This document shows positions 26,323 through 35,323 of a stretch of DNA of 64,000 nt, piece by piece. Positions within the stretch are counted from its first letter, which is position 1. Each line of letters starts with the position of its first letter. A program made the translations under genes and the position numbers. Source of the stretch: Bradyrhizobium huanghuaihaiense (GTDB taxonomy: Bacteria > Pseudomonadota > Alphaproteobacteria > Rhizobiales > Xanthobacteraceae). The notes beneath the pieces are model-generated. The model did no database searches. It was not told where the DNA came from and saw nothing but the letters and a program-made list of their open reading frames with translations. Location of the stretch: NCBI RefSeq assembly GCF_007830635.1, contig NZ_VLLA01000009.1, positions 210,665 to 274,664 of the forward strand. Direction: 5' to 3'.

Positions 26323-27931
26323 AAAGCTCATCCTCGCCCATTTCTGGCTCGCCTTTGCGGTGTTCGGCATCGCGCTGACGCTCGGCGCCTGGCAGATGTT
26401 CATCCGCAGTCCGATCGGCACTTGGCTGTCCAACCCAGAGCTCTATTACCGCTCGCTGACCGCGCACGGCACGGTGATGGGCTATGTCTTCCCGACGCTG
26501 GTGGCGATGGGCTTTGGCTATGCCATCAGCGAGTCCGCGCTGGAGCAGCGCCTGGTCGGCGTGCGCTGGGCCTGGACCGGCTTCTGGCTGATCGTCATCG
26601 GCAGCGTCATGGCGGTGATTCCGGTCGCGTTGGGGCGCGCTTCGGTGCTCTACACCTTCTATCCGCCGCTGATCGGCAACGTGTTCTACTATCTCGGCGT
26701 CGTGCTGGTCGTGGTCGGCTCCTGGATCTGGGTCGCGCTGATGTCAATCAATTTGCGCGTCTGGCGCAAGGCCCATCCCGGCGCGCCGGTGCCGCTCGCG
26801 ATGTTCGCCAATGTCGCGGGTGCTTACCTCTGGGCCTGGACCGCCGTTGGCGCCGCGCTCGAGCTGCTGCTTCAAATCATTCCCGTCGCGGCGGGACTGA
26901 AGGCCACGATCGACGCTGGCCTCGCCCGCGTCTTTTTCTCCTGGACGCTGCACGCCATCGTCTATTTCTGGCTGATGCCGACCTACATCGCCTACTACAC
27001 CATCGTGCCGCGGGCGATCGGCGGCCGCGTCTATTCCGACAGCATGGCGCGGATCTCCTTCATCCTGTTCCTGGTGGTGGCGATGCCGATCGGCATGCAC
27101 CACACCTTTGCCGATCCGATGGTCGGCGCCGGCTTCAAGTTCATCCATTCGGCGTTCACCGCACTGGTCGCGCTGCCGACGCTGCTGACGGTGTTCACGA
27201 TCTGCGCCTCGGTCGAGATCGCGGCGCGGTTGCGTGGCGGTCGCGGGATGTTCGGCTGGATCAGGGCCCTGCCCTGGGACAATCCGATGATGCTGGCGCT
27301 GGCCTTCTCCTTCGTCATGCTCGGCTTCGGCGGCGCCGGCGGACTCATCAACATGAGCTATCAGCTCGATGCGTCGATCCACAACACGCAGTGGATCACC
27401 GGCCATTTTCACCTGATCTTCGGCGGCGCCATCGTGATCATGTATTTCGCGATCGCCTATGATCTGTGGCCGCATCTGACCGGGCGCGAGCTCATCGACC
27501 TCCGCCTGATCCGCACCCAGCTCTGGCTGTGGTTCATCGGCATGATCGTCACCACGTTCCCGTGGCACTGGGTCGGCATCCTCGGCATGCCGCGCCGCAT
27601 GGCCTATTTCGACTTCGGCGATCCCGCGATCGCGCCGCAGGCGCTCTCGGTCACCTTCTCCGCAATCGGCGGCTTCATCCTGCTGGCCTCGGGCATCCTG
27701 TTCCTGGTCATCCTCGCCCGCGGCATGCGCGCACCTCAGGCGGAGGCCGGACCCTATCGCTTTGCGCTGGCCGTGCACCAGCCCGCGACCGTGCCGATCG
27801 CGCTCAACACCCACGCGCTCTGGGTGGCGCTGATGATCGCGCTGACCCTCACCAATTACGGCTACCCGATCCTGACGCTGGCGATGACCGAGGGCACGTC
27901 GGTGCCGGCCGTCTATGTGGGAGCGCAGTGA
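26309..27931 (+). CDS. cytochrome c oxidase subunit I, ba3/B-type
   Basis: This 540-residue protein has about thirteen hydrophobic helices. Ligands seen: H53 and H368 for low-spin heme, H366 for high-spin heme, and CuB ligands H215, H264 and H265. Y219 four residues after H215 is the expected cross-linked tyrosine. It reduces oxygen to water and moves protons. GTG 26309 is the start, after GGGAGG. The stop codon overlaps the start of the last cytochrome gene. B-type oxidases pump with a single K-channel pathway and commonly serve low oxygen. Confidence 0.93.
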   Translation: MLVNRKLILAHFWLAFAVFGIALTLGAWQMFIRSPIGTWLSNPELYYRSLTAHGTVMGYVFPTLVAMGFGYAISESALEQRLVGVRWAWTGFWLIVIGSVMAVIPVALGRASVLYTFYPPLIGNVFYYLGVVLVVVGSWIWVALMSINLRVWRKAHPGAPVPLAMFANVAGAYLWAWTAVGAALELLLQIIPVAAGLKATIDAGLARVFFSWTLHAIVYFWLMPTYIAYYTIVPRAIGGRVYSDSMARISFILFLVVAMPIGMHHTFADPMVGAGFKFIHSAFTALVALPTLLTVFTICASVEIAARLRGGRGMFGWIRALPWDNPMMLALAFSFVMLGFGGAGGLINMSYQLDASIHNTQWITGHFHLIFGGAIVIMYFAIAYDLWPHLTGRELIDLRLIRTQLWLWFIGMIVTTFPWHWVGILGMPRRMAYFDFGDPAIAPQALSVTFSAIGGFILLASGILFLVILARGMRAPQAEAGPYRFALAVHQPATVPIALNTHALWVALMIALTLTNYGYPILTLAMTEGTSVPAVYVGAQ

Positions 27932-28746
27932 TGAGCGCGCGCGACCTCTTCACCTTCAGCAATCCGCATTTCACACGCGGCGTCGGCATCACCGCTGCGA
28001 TTCTGATCGTGACCGCGATTGTGGGCTTCATCGTGCTGCCCTTCGCCCAGCCCTGGGTCCAGTTCGCCAATGTCTGGGACGCGATCTGCAGCGCCGCCGG
28101 CGTGCCGCAGCGCGCGCCGGTCGTTGCGGCACCTGGACACGAGAAACGCCTGTCCGAGGTCGTGCTCACGTCGAACACGCTGGCCCGTCCGAGCCAGGAG
28201 GCGATCGGCCGCGGCGCCACGCTGGCGCAGCGCTGCGCGATCTGCCACGGCCCGACCGGCATCAGCCGCGCGGATTCACCGAACCTCGCCGGCCAATATG
28301 CGGCCGTGATCTACAAGGAGCTGCACGATTTCCGCTCCGGCGCACGCACCAATGCCGTGATGTCGCCGTTCGCCGTCAATCTGACCGATCAGGAGATCGC
28401 CGATCTCTCGCTCTACTACGCCTACCTGCCGCGGCTGCCCGCGTATCACCCGACGCCGCAGCTTCCCAAACCCAACATCGTTATCTACGGCGCGCCGATG
28501 CGCGGGATCGCGCCCTGCGGCTCATGTCACGGCAGCCTCGACAACAAGACCGGCAGCCCGTGGCTGGAAGGCCAGTCCGAGGCCTATATGAAGGCGCAGC
28601 TCCAGGCCTTCGCCTCCGGCGAGCGCCGCAACGACATCAGCCAGCAGATGCGCAACATCGCGCGCGCGATGACGCCGCAGGAGATCGAGCAGGCCGCGGC
28701 GTATTACGCCTCGCAGCCGCCTGATGTGGTGAAGGCGGTGGATTGA
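27931..28746 (+). CDS. membrane-anchored diheme cytochrome c
   Basis: This 271-residue protein has one N-terminal membrane helix (about 17-38) and two heme c sites, CAICH at 102-106 and CGSCH at 196-200. It is coupled to the subunit I gene by overlapping codons (GTGATG). It is probably an oxidase-bound electron carrier, analogous to CcoP in position but not in family. It is the last gene of the operon and is followed by a palindromic repeat. Confidence 0.9.
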   Translation: MSARDLFTFSNPHFTRGVGITAAILIVTAIVGFIVLPFAQPWVQFANVWDAICSAAGVPQRAPVVAAPGHEKRLSEVVLTSNTLARPSQEAIGRGATLAQRCAICHGPTGISRADSPNLAGQYAAVIYKELHDFRSGARTNAVMSPFAVNLTDQEIADLSLYYAYLPRLPAYHPTPQLPKPNIVIYGAPMRGIAPCGSCHGSLDNKTGSPWLEGQSEAYMKAQLQAFASGERRNDISQQMRNIARAMTPQEIEQAAAYYASQPPDVVKAVD

Positions 28747-28752
28747 GGATGG

Positions 28753-28898
28753 CTCTCGTGCCCCGGACGCAGCGCAGCGCTCCTTCAGCGGTGCGCTGCA
28801 GAGCCGGGGCCCATCTATCGAGTGAGGAGTCTCTGGCTATGGGTCCCGGCTCTGCGCAGCAACGCTAAGGGCGTTGCAGCGCGTCCGGGACACGAGAG
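28753..28898. repeat. dispersed palindromic repeat, family B
   Basis: A long imperfect inverted repeat with outer arms CTCTCGTG...CCGGACGC and their complement, and inner arms around GAGCCGGGGCCCAT and ATGGGTCCCGGCTC. It lies between convergent genes and may double as a transcript end. Only one copy is in the window. Confidence 0.75.
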
Positions 28899-28916
28899 CG
28901 TGCCCGATCGTAAAGA

Positions 28917-29399
28917 CTACGTCGACGCCAGCTTCGGCCGCCCGTAGATCACATCCGCCCGTTTCTCGAACGCGGCCGAGAACCGCGCGAAGGCGGCGTC
29001 GAACATCGAGCCCATCAGCATCGCCAGCATGCGGCTCCTGAACTCGTAGGCGAGGAAGAAACCGACGTCGCAGACGCCCTCACCCCCCTCTTGGCCTTTG
29101 GGCTCGAACGTCCAGCGATTTTCGAGCTTACTGAACGGACCTTGCAGATATTCGACGAGGATTTTCAAATTGCCGCGGTCGAGCGTCACGCGGCTGGTGA
29201 AGGATTCCTTGACCAGCTTGAACGACACCGTCATGTCCGCGACCAGCACCTCGGTGCCATCGGGCTTCACCATGCGCTGACGCACCTTCAGTGCGCTGCA
29301 CAGCGGCACGAACTCCGGGTAGCGCTCGACGTCGGCGACCAGATCAAACATCTCGGATGCGCTGTGATTGACACGGCGCTTGCTCGAAAATTTGGGCAT
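28917..29399 (-). CDS. RatA/COQ10-family SRPBCC protein
   Basis: This 160-residue protein has a START/SRPBCC lipid-binding fold. The N-terminal HSASEMFDLVADVERYPEFVP and the C-terminal amphipathic helix with ARFSAAFEKRAD are the family hallmarks. Eukaryotic COQ10 binds ubiquinone; the E. coli homologue RatA was described as a ribosome-binding toxin. In alphaproteobacteria the gene next to lipA is usually considered COQ10-like. It starts 6 nt after the lipA stop. Confidence 0.9.
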   Translation of the reverse strand: MPKFSSKRRVNHSASEMFDLVADVERYPEFVPLCSALKVRQRMVKPDGTEVLVADMTVSFKLVKESFTSRVTLDRGNLKILVEYLQGPFSKLENRWTFEPKGQEGGEGVCDVGFFLAYEFRSRMLAMLMGSMFDAAFARFSAAFEKRADVIYGRPKLAST

Positions 29400-29405
29400 A
29401 TCGGT

Positions 29406-30362
29406 TCAGCGGGCGCTAGCTGCCCGCGCGGCCTTCAGTCTCGCAAAATCCTCGCCGGCATGATGCGAGGAACGGGTGAGCGGGCTCGCCGACACCATCA
29501 GGAAGCCCTTGGTGTAGGCGATCTTCTCATAGGACGAAAACTCGTCCGGCGGCACATAACGCATCACCGCGTGATGCTTGCGGGTCGGCTGCAGATATTG
29601 CCCGATCGTCAGGAAGTCGACGTCGGCCGAGCGCAGATCGTCCATCACCTGCTGCACCTCGTGGCGCTCCTCGCCGAGGCCGACCATGATGCCGGACTTG
29701 GTGAAGATGGTGGGATCGAGCTCCTTGACCCGCTGCAACAGGCGGATCGAATGGAAGTAGCGCGCGCCGGGCCGCACCGTGAGATAGCGCGACGGCACGG
29801 TTTCGAGATTGTGGTTGAACACGTCGGGCCGCGCCGCGACCACCACCTCCAGCGCACCTTCCTTGCGCAGGAAGTCGGGCGTCAGGATCTCGATCGTGGT
29901 CGAGGGGCACGCGGCGCGGATGGCGCCGATGGTCTGGGCAAAATGCTCGGCGCCGCCGTCAGTGAGGTCGTCACGGTCGACCGAGGTGATGACGACGTGG
30001 GCGAGACCCAGCTTGGCGACGGCCTCCGCGACGTTCTGCGGCTCGGCCGCATCCAGCGCGTTGGGCAAGCCGGTCTTGACGTTGCAGAAGGCGCAGGCCC
30101 GGGTGCAGGTGTCACCCATGATCATGAAGGTCGCGTGCTTCTTGTCCCAGCACTCGCCGATGTTCGGGCAGCCCGCCTCCTCGCACACCGTGTGCAGGCC
30201 GTTGGCGCGCACGATATTGCGGGTGTCGGCATAGCCGCGGGTATTGGGCGCGCGTACGCGGATCCAGTCCGGCTTCGGCGGCGAAGCGGAATCAGGACGA
30301 TTCACCTTTTCAGGGTGGCGCGGGCGCAGCGGGTTCGAGATGGTATCGACAATAACGACCAT
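29406..30362 (-). CDS. lipA: lipoyl synthase
   Basis: This 318-residue radical-SAM enzyme inserts two sulfurs into octanoyl groups on E2 subunits. It has the auxiliary cluster motif CEEAGCPNIGEC, the SAM-cluster motif CTRACAFC and the C-terminal RSSHHA Ser ligand motif. ATG 30362 starts a short Pro-rich leader typical of alphaproteobacterial LipA. It is in an operon with the RatA/COQ10 gene. Confidence 0.97.
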   Translation of the reverse strand: MVVIVDTISNPLRPRHPEKVNRPDSASPPKPDWIRVRAPNTRGYADTRNIVRANGLHTVCEEAGCPNIGECWDKKHATFMIMGDTCTRACAFCNVKTGLPNALDAAEPQNVAEAVAKLGLAHVVITSVDRDDLTDGGAEHFAQTIGAIRAACPSTTIEILTPDFLRKEGALEVVVAARPDVFNHNLETVPSRYLTVRPGARYFHSIRLLQRVKELDPTIFTKSGIMVGLGEERHEVQQVMDDLRSADVDFLTIGQYLQPTRKHHAVMRYVPPDEFSSYEKIAYTKGFLMVSASPLTRSSHHAGEDFARLKAARAASAR

Positions 30363-30492
30363 GGGGTATCCGGTCTGTTCAGGTCCTACCTAGTCGGTCT
30401 GGCCCGGCATCGCAACCCGGCTCGCACCACCTCAGGGAACATGGCAGATATGGGCAATATCCTGCTCTGTTCTCAGGCGATTCTCACCTCGA

Positions 30493-31095
30493 ATGGCTCC
30501 AGTCTCGAAACCTTCCACACCTCGGCTTGGCAAGGCCCTGAAGCGTGCCTTTTTCGCGCGCAACGTCCGCGAGGTCGCCCACGACCTGATCGGTGCGACC
30601 ATGCTGGTCGACGGCGTCGGCGGGATCATTGTCGAGGTCGAGGCCTATCATCATACCGAGCCGGCAGCGCACTCCTACAACGGCCCGACGCCGCGGAACC
30701 AGGTGATGTTCGGCGCGCCCGGCTATGCCTATGTCTACCGCTCCTACGGCATCCACTGGTGCGTGAACTTCGTCTGCGAGGAGGAAGGCTCGGCCAGCGC
30801 CGTCCTGATCCGCGCACTGGAGCCGACACATGGCTTGGCTGCGATGCGCCGCCGTCGCCATCTCCAGGATCTACACGCGCTGTGCTCGGGCCCGGGCAAG
30901 CTGACCGAGGCGCTCGGCATCACCATCGCGCACAACACGCTGCCCTTGGACCGGCCGCCAATCGCGCTGCACGCGCGCACCGAGGAGATGGAAGTCGCAA
31001 CCGGCATCCGGATCGGCATCACCAAGGCCGTCGAGCTGCCCTGGCGCTATGGCGTCAGGGGCTCGAAGTTTTTGAGCAAGCCGTTTCCCCGCTGA
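30493..31095 (+). CDS. DNA-3-methyladenine glycosylase (AAG/MPG type)
   Basis: This 200-residue protein has the AAG fold: EVEAYHHTEPAAHSYNGPTPRN near residue 48 with the catalytic Glu, then FGAPGYAYVYRSYGIHWCVN. It removes alkylated purines from DNA. The start at ATG 30493 has no clear Shine-Dalgarno. It is transcribed away from lipA and ends just before a repeat element. Confidence 0.93.
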   Translation: MAPVSKPSTPRLGKALKRAFFARNVREVAHDLIGATMLVDGVGGIIVEVEAYHHTEPAAHSYNGPTPRNQVMFGAPGYAYVYRSYGIHWCVNFVCEEEGSASAVLIRALEPTHGLAAMRRRRHLQDLHALCSGPGKLTEALGITIAHNTLPLDRPPIALHARTEEMEVATGIRIGITKAVELPWRYGVRGSKFLSKPFPR

Positions 31096-31097
31096 TG

Positions 31098-31219
31098 GTC
31101 ATTCCGGGGCGGCTCGAAGAGCCGAACTACGGCGCGCAATTGCGCGCCTGAGAATCTCGAGATTCCCCGGTGCGCAATTGCGCACCTGAGGTCTGGTCCT
31201 TCGGACATCCCGGAATGAC
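31098..31219. repeat. dispersed palindromic repeat, family C
   Basis: Outer arms GTCATTCCGGG (31098-31108) and CCCGGAATGAC (31209-31219) enclose two nested copies of a GCGCAATTGCGC palindrome. It lies between the convergent glycosylase and valS genes. Elements with these ends are common in Bradyrhizobium (memory). Confidence 0.75.
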
Positions 31220-31226
31220 GGACGTC

Positions 31227-34103
31227 TCACGACGCCTGCTTCAGCCGCTCCAGCGCCTCCAGCAGCTTGGCCTTGCGGGCCAGCGCCGCCTCGCGCTTCT
31301 CGCGCTCCTCCTCGACGACCTCCTCGGCCGCGTTGGCGACGAACTTTTCGTTCGCCAGCTTGGATTCGGCGCGCTTGATGTCGGCGTCGGCCTTGCCGAT
31401 CTCCTTGTCGAGACGCGTGCGCTCGGCGGCGACGTCGATCACGCCCTTCAGCGGCAGCGCAGCCACTTCGCCGCGCACAAGCAGCTGAACGGCACCGTCA
31501 GGTGCACGGTCGGCGAAGGAGATGTCGGACAGCCGCGCCATGCGCTTGATGACGTCGGTCCAGCGCGGCGCGCGCTCCTTCGTTTCAGTCGAGGCGCCCG
31601 CGAGCACCAGCGCCGTCAGCGTCGCCGGCGCGATGTTCATCTCTGCGCGCACGGAGCGGATTTGCGTCACCAGGTCGATGACCCAGCCGATCTCGGCTTC
31701 CGCCTTGGGATCGGTGAAGTCGGCATGGTCGAAGATCGGTAAGACCAGGGCCGGCGAGATCAGCGGATCGGTCGGGCCGGCCGCCGCGGCGAGCATCGCG
31801 AGTTGCTCCGGCGTAGGCTCAGCCGGCTTCAGCGGCCACGGCGCCAGCGCGAGCAGACCGTCGCGCTTGGCCGTCACCTCCCACAGCTCTTCGGTGATGA
31901 AGGGCATGAAGGGATGCAGCAGCTTCAGGATCTCGTCGCGCGCCCAGGCCACCATGGCGCGGGTTTCGTCCTTGGCGGGGCTGTCCGGGCCGAGCAGCAC
32001 GGGCTTGGCGAGCTCGACATACCAGTCGCAATAGACGTTCCAGACGAAGCGGTAGATCGCACCGGCGGCATCGTTGAAGCGATAGGCCTCGATCGCCTCG
32101 GTCACCTCGCGCGTGGTGTGCGCGCTCTCATGCGCGATCCAGCGGTTCAGCGTCTCCTTCGCCTTGGCCGGCTCGAAGCCGTCGGGCACGGCGCAATGGT
32201 TCATCTCGGCAAAGCGGGACGCATTCCAGAGCTTGGTCGCGAAGTTGCGGTAGCCCTCGACGCGGCTGGTTGCGAGCTTGATGTCGCGTCCCTGCGCCGC
32301 CATCGCGGCCAGCGTGAAGCGCAGCGCGTCCGCGCCATATTCGTCGATCAGGTTGAGCGGATCGATGACGTTGCCCTTCGACTTCGACATCTTAGCGCCC
32401 TTCTCGTCGCGGACGAGGGCGTGGATGTAGATCGTCGAGAACGGGATCTCCTTCATGAAGTGCATGCCCATCATCATCATGCGGGCAACCCAGAAGAAGA
32501 TGATGTCGAAGCCGGTGACCAGCGCATTGGTCGGGTAATAGCGCTGCACCTCGGGCGTATCGTCGGGCCAGCCGAGCGTCGAGAACGGCCACAGCGCCGA
32601 GGAGAACCAGGTGTCGAGCACGTCCTCGTCACGCGTGATGAAGCCTTCGCGCTTGTTGCGATCGAGCGCCATCTCGCGGCCCTGCTCGACCGTGATGACC
32701 TCCTGCTCGACGTAATAGCCGAGCGCGTGGCTGATCGCCTCTTCCTCGGTCTCGGCGACGAACACCTTGCCGTCGGGCCCATACCAGGCCGGGATCTGAT
32801 GGCCCCACCACAGCTGGCGCGAGATGCACCAGGGCTGGATGTTCTCCATCCACTCGAAATAGGTCTTCTCCCAGTTCTTCGGCACGAAGGTCGTTTCGCC
32901 CGAGCGCACCGCCGCGATCGCCGGCTTTGCCAGCGTCTTCGCGTCGACATACCACTGGTCGGTCAGGTACGGCTCGATCACGCTGTTGGAGCGGTCGCCG
33001 TGGGGCACCATGTGGGTGTGCGGCTCGATCCGCTCGACGAAGCCGAACGACTCCAAACGCTCGACAATGCGCTTGCGCGCCGCGAAGCGATCGACCTTGT
33101 TGAACTCCTCGGCGAATTGCGCGGCGCCTTCCGGCAGGTCGCGCAGGTAATCCTCGTTGTCGAGGAGATCGAGGCAGCCTTCCTTGTCGAGCACGCTGAT
33201 GCGGCGCAGGCCGTGGCGATTGCCGACCTCGAAATCGTTGAAGTCGTGCGCCGGCGTCACCTTGACCGCGCCCGAGCCCTTCTCGGGATCGGAGTATTCG
33301 TCGGCGACGATTTTGATCTTGCGGCCGACCAGCGGCAGGATCACGTTCTTGCCGATCAGCTTCTGGTAGCGCTCGTCCTCCGGGTGTACGGCAACGCCGG
33401 TGTCGCCGAGCATCGTCTCAGGACGCGTGGTGGCGACCACGATGAAGGTCGTGGGATCCTCGGGGCTGAAGGACTTGCCCTCGATCGGATAGCGCAGATA
33501 CCAGAGGCTGCCCTTGACCTCGGTCTGCTGCACTTCGAGATCGGAGATCGCGGTCAGGAGCTTGGTGTCCCAGTTCACCAGCCGCTTGTCCTTGTAGATC
33601 AGGCCCTCGCGGTGCAGCTCGACGAACACCTTGACGACCGCCTTGGACAGGCCCTCGTCCATGGTGAAGCGCTCGCGCGACCAGTCACAGGACGCGCCGA
33701 GCCGCTTGAGCTGGTTGATGATGGTGTCGCCGCTCTCGGCCTTCCACTGCCAGACCCGTTCCAGAAACTTCTCGCGGCCCATCTCGCGGCGGCCGGGCTG
33801 CTGGCGCTCCATCAGCTGCCGCTCGACCACCATCTGGGTGGCGATGCCGGCATGGTCGGTGCCGGGCTGCCACAGCACGTCGCGGCCGCGCATGCGCTCG
33901 AACCGGCACAGGATGTCCTGGAGCGTGTTGTTGAGGGCGTGGCCCATGTGCAGCGAGCCCGTCACGTTCGGCGGCGGGATCACGATGGTGAAGGGCACCG
34001 CGTCGCGGCGGTCGGGACGGCCGGCCTTGAAGGCAAGGCTGTCCTCCCAAACGACGGACATGCGGGCTTCGATATCGGCGGGCTGGTAATTTTTCTCGAT
34101 CAT
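31227..34103 (-). CDS. valS: valyl-tRNA synthetase
   Basis: This 958-residue class I synthetase has PPPNVTGSLHMGH (HIGH motif at 52-55) and KMSKSKGN (KMSKS). An editing domain is inserted between them, and a C-terminal coiled-coil arm (about 895-955) is rich in Glu, Lys and Ala. The length is normal for bacterial ValRS. It follows popZ on the same strand, a conserved alphaproteobacterial arrangement. Confidence 0.98.
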   Translation of the reverse strand: MIEKNYQPADIEARMSVVWEDSLAFKAGRPDRRDAVPFTIVIPPPNVTGSLHMGHALNNTLQDILCRFERMRGRDVLWQPGTDHAGIATQMVVERQLMERQQPGRREMGREKFLERVWQWKAESGDTIINQLKRLGASCDWSRERFTMDEGLSKAVVKVFVELHREGLIYKDKRLVNWDTKLLTAISDLEVQQTEVKGSLWYLRYPIEGKSFSPEDPTTFIVVATTRPETMLGDTGVAVHPEDERYQKLIGKNVILPLVGRKIKIVADEYSDPEKGSGAVKVTPAHDFNDFEVGNRHGLRRISVLDKEGCLDLLDNEDYLRDLPEGAAQFAEEFNKVDRFAARKRIVERLESFGFVERIEPHTHMVPHGDRSNSVIEPYLTDQWYVDAKTLAKPAIAAVRSGETTFVPKNWEKTYFEWMENIQPWCISRQLWWGHQIPAWYGPDGKVFVAETEEEAISHALGYYVEQEVITVEQGREMALDRNKREGFITRDEDVLDTWFSSALWPFSTLGWPDDTPEVQRYYPTNALVTGFDIIFFWVARMMMMGMHFMKEIPFSTIYIHALVRDEKGAKMSKSKGNVIDPLNLIDEYGADALRFTLAAMAAQGRDIKLATSRVEGYRNFATKLWNASRFAEMNHCAVPDGFEPAKAKETLNRWIAHESAHTTREVTEAIEAYRFNDAAGAIYRFVWNVYCDWYVELAKPVLLGPDSPAKDETRAMVAWARDEILKLLHPFMPFITEELWEVTAKRDGLLALAPWPLKPAEPTPEQLAMLAAAAGPTDPLISPALVLPIFDHADFTDPKAEAEIGWVIDLVTQIRSVRAEMNIAPATLTALVLAGASTETKERAPRWTDVIKRMARLSDISFADRAPDGAVQLLVRGEVAALPLKGVIDVAAERTRLDKEIGKADADIKRAESKLANEKFVANAAEEVVEEEREKREAALARKAKLLEALERLKQAS

Positions 34104-34243
34104 GGGGCTGCTAGAAAGCCGCGCGCGGGGGCCAAGTCAACGAAAAGGTCAGCGGAAAGCGAGGCGGCAACAGCGCTTTCTGGCCCGGTCCGGAGCCGAA
34201 TATGACCTGTAAGCCGGGCTTTATGAGGGCCCTGCGGCCGGCT

Positions 34244-35020
34244 TTACCTGCCGCCGCGCGAGACACGCTCGATTTCGGCCTTCACGATGCGTTCAACCAG
34301 GCCCGGCAGGTTGTCGTCGAGCCAGGACTTCAGCATCGGACGCAGCATCTCCTTGACCAGATCCTCCAGCGTCCGCGCATTGCTGCTGAGGACCGTATGG
34401 GCCAGGGAGTTGAAGGCGGATTCGACTGCGGAGACGGTCGATTGCGCCAGGATCGGCTGTTGCGGCGGCAGCGGCGGTGCATCGAAGTCCACCGGCGCGT
34501 AGGACGGCGGAGGTGCCGGACGCGGCGGCGGCGATTCGGCGAATTCGAGATCGTCGCGCGGCTCGACCTTGCGGAAGCTTGGCGGAGGCGGTGTCGGCGC
34601 CGGGTCCATCGCCATTTCGTCGGTCAATTCGAGCACGTCGGGTTCAGGCTCAGGCTCAGGCTCAGGCTCCGGAGCACGGACCTCGGGCGCAGGCGTGGCC
34701 GCGTCGAGCCCGGCCAGCAGCGCGTCGATATCGTCCTGGCTGTTCGGTCCGGCATCCGCAGCGGGCGCGGGCGGCGGCGGCGCGGGAGCCGGCTTTGGGG
34801 CCGACGGCGGTGCGGGCTTTTCGGCGGCAGGTTTGGGCGGAGCGACCTTGGATGGCGGAATGTCGTTCATCGGCTTCGGCGGCGCGGCGGGCGTCGCAGC
34901 CTTCTCGGGCTTCGCAGCTTCAGCCGGCGGCGGCTTGGCCTCGTCGTCGGCAATGATGCGCCGGATCGAGGCCAGAATCTCCTCCATGGAGGGTTCTGTG
35001 ACCTTTGCAGGCTGCGTCAT
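34244..35020 (-). CDS. popZ: polar organising protein PopZ
   Basis: This 258-residue protein has the PopZ layout. An N-terminal helix (PSMEEILASIRRIIADDEA) binds client proteins. A long Pro/Ala/Glu-rich disordered middle (about 35-185) follows, and a C-terminal helical oligomerisation region (about 190-258, LAHTVLSSNARTLEDLVKEMLRPMLKSWLDDNLPGLVERIV) ends it. It forms polar condensates that anchor chromosome origins. The middle contains a run of Pro-Glu dipeptides from a CAGGCT-type hexanucleotide repeat at about 34644-34673. ATG 35020 is preferred over a GTG at 35032. Confidence 0.92.
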   Translation of the reverse strand: MTQPAKVTEPSMEEILASIRRIIADDEAKPPPAEAAKPEKAATPAAPPKPMNDIPPSKVAPPKPAAEKPAPPSAPKPAPAPPPPAPAADAGPNSQDDIDALLAGLDAATPAPEVRAPEPEPEPEPEPDVLELTDEMAMDPAPTPPPPSFRKVEPRDDLEFAESPPPRPAPPPSYAPVDFDAPPLPPQQPILAQSTVSAVESAFNSLAHTVLSSNARTLEDLVKEMLRPMLKSWLDDNLPGLVERIVKAEIERVSRGGR

Positions 35021-35323
35021 CTCCGACTCCACATCATCAACGCCCTCGCATGCGTTGTTTTACACCAAGCACGACAGGATTGGCCGGTTCCGCAACGAGC
35101 GCCCCGACATTTTCGCCGCGGCAGCCCGACTTGTCCCCAGATCACGGCTCAACGTGCGGCGGCGTGCCCTGCCCTCGGCACTCGAGCTCTACGCATACGA
35201 CATCGGTTGCGGAGCGAATCGATCCGCATCTTCTTGGCAAGGCTATGTCAGGGATTTTGATGATTGCAAGCAAAGCACCGGTCGGCCGCAATTGTTCGCG
35301 AGGCCGACCGGATGACTACGGGA
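35021..35323. other. intergenic region between tolC-type gene and popZ
   Basis: About 300 nt without a credible gene. It holds the popZ promoter at its left side and a terminator hairpin at 35278-35311. Nothing else stands out. Confidence 0.6.
35278..35311 (-). terminator. hairpin after the TolC-type gene
   Basis: Perfect 10-bp arms (CCGGTCGGCC and its complement) with a 14-nt loop lie 12 nt past the stop codon. On the minus strand the stem is followed by TTTGCTTG. Confidence 0.7.
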
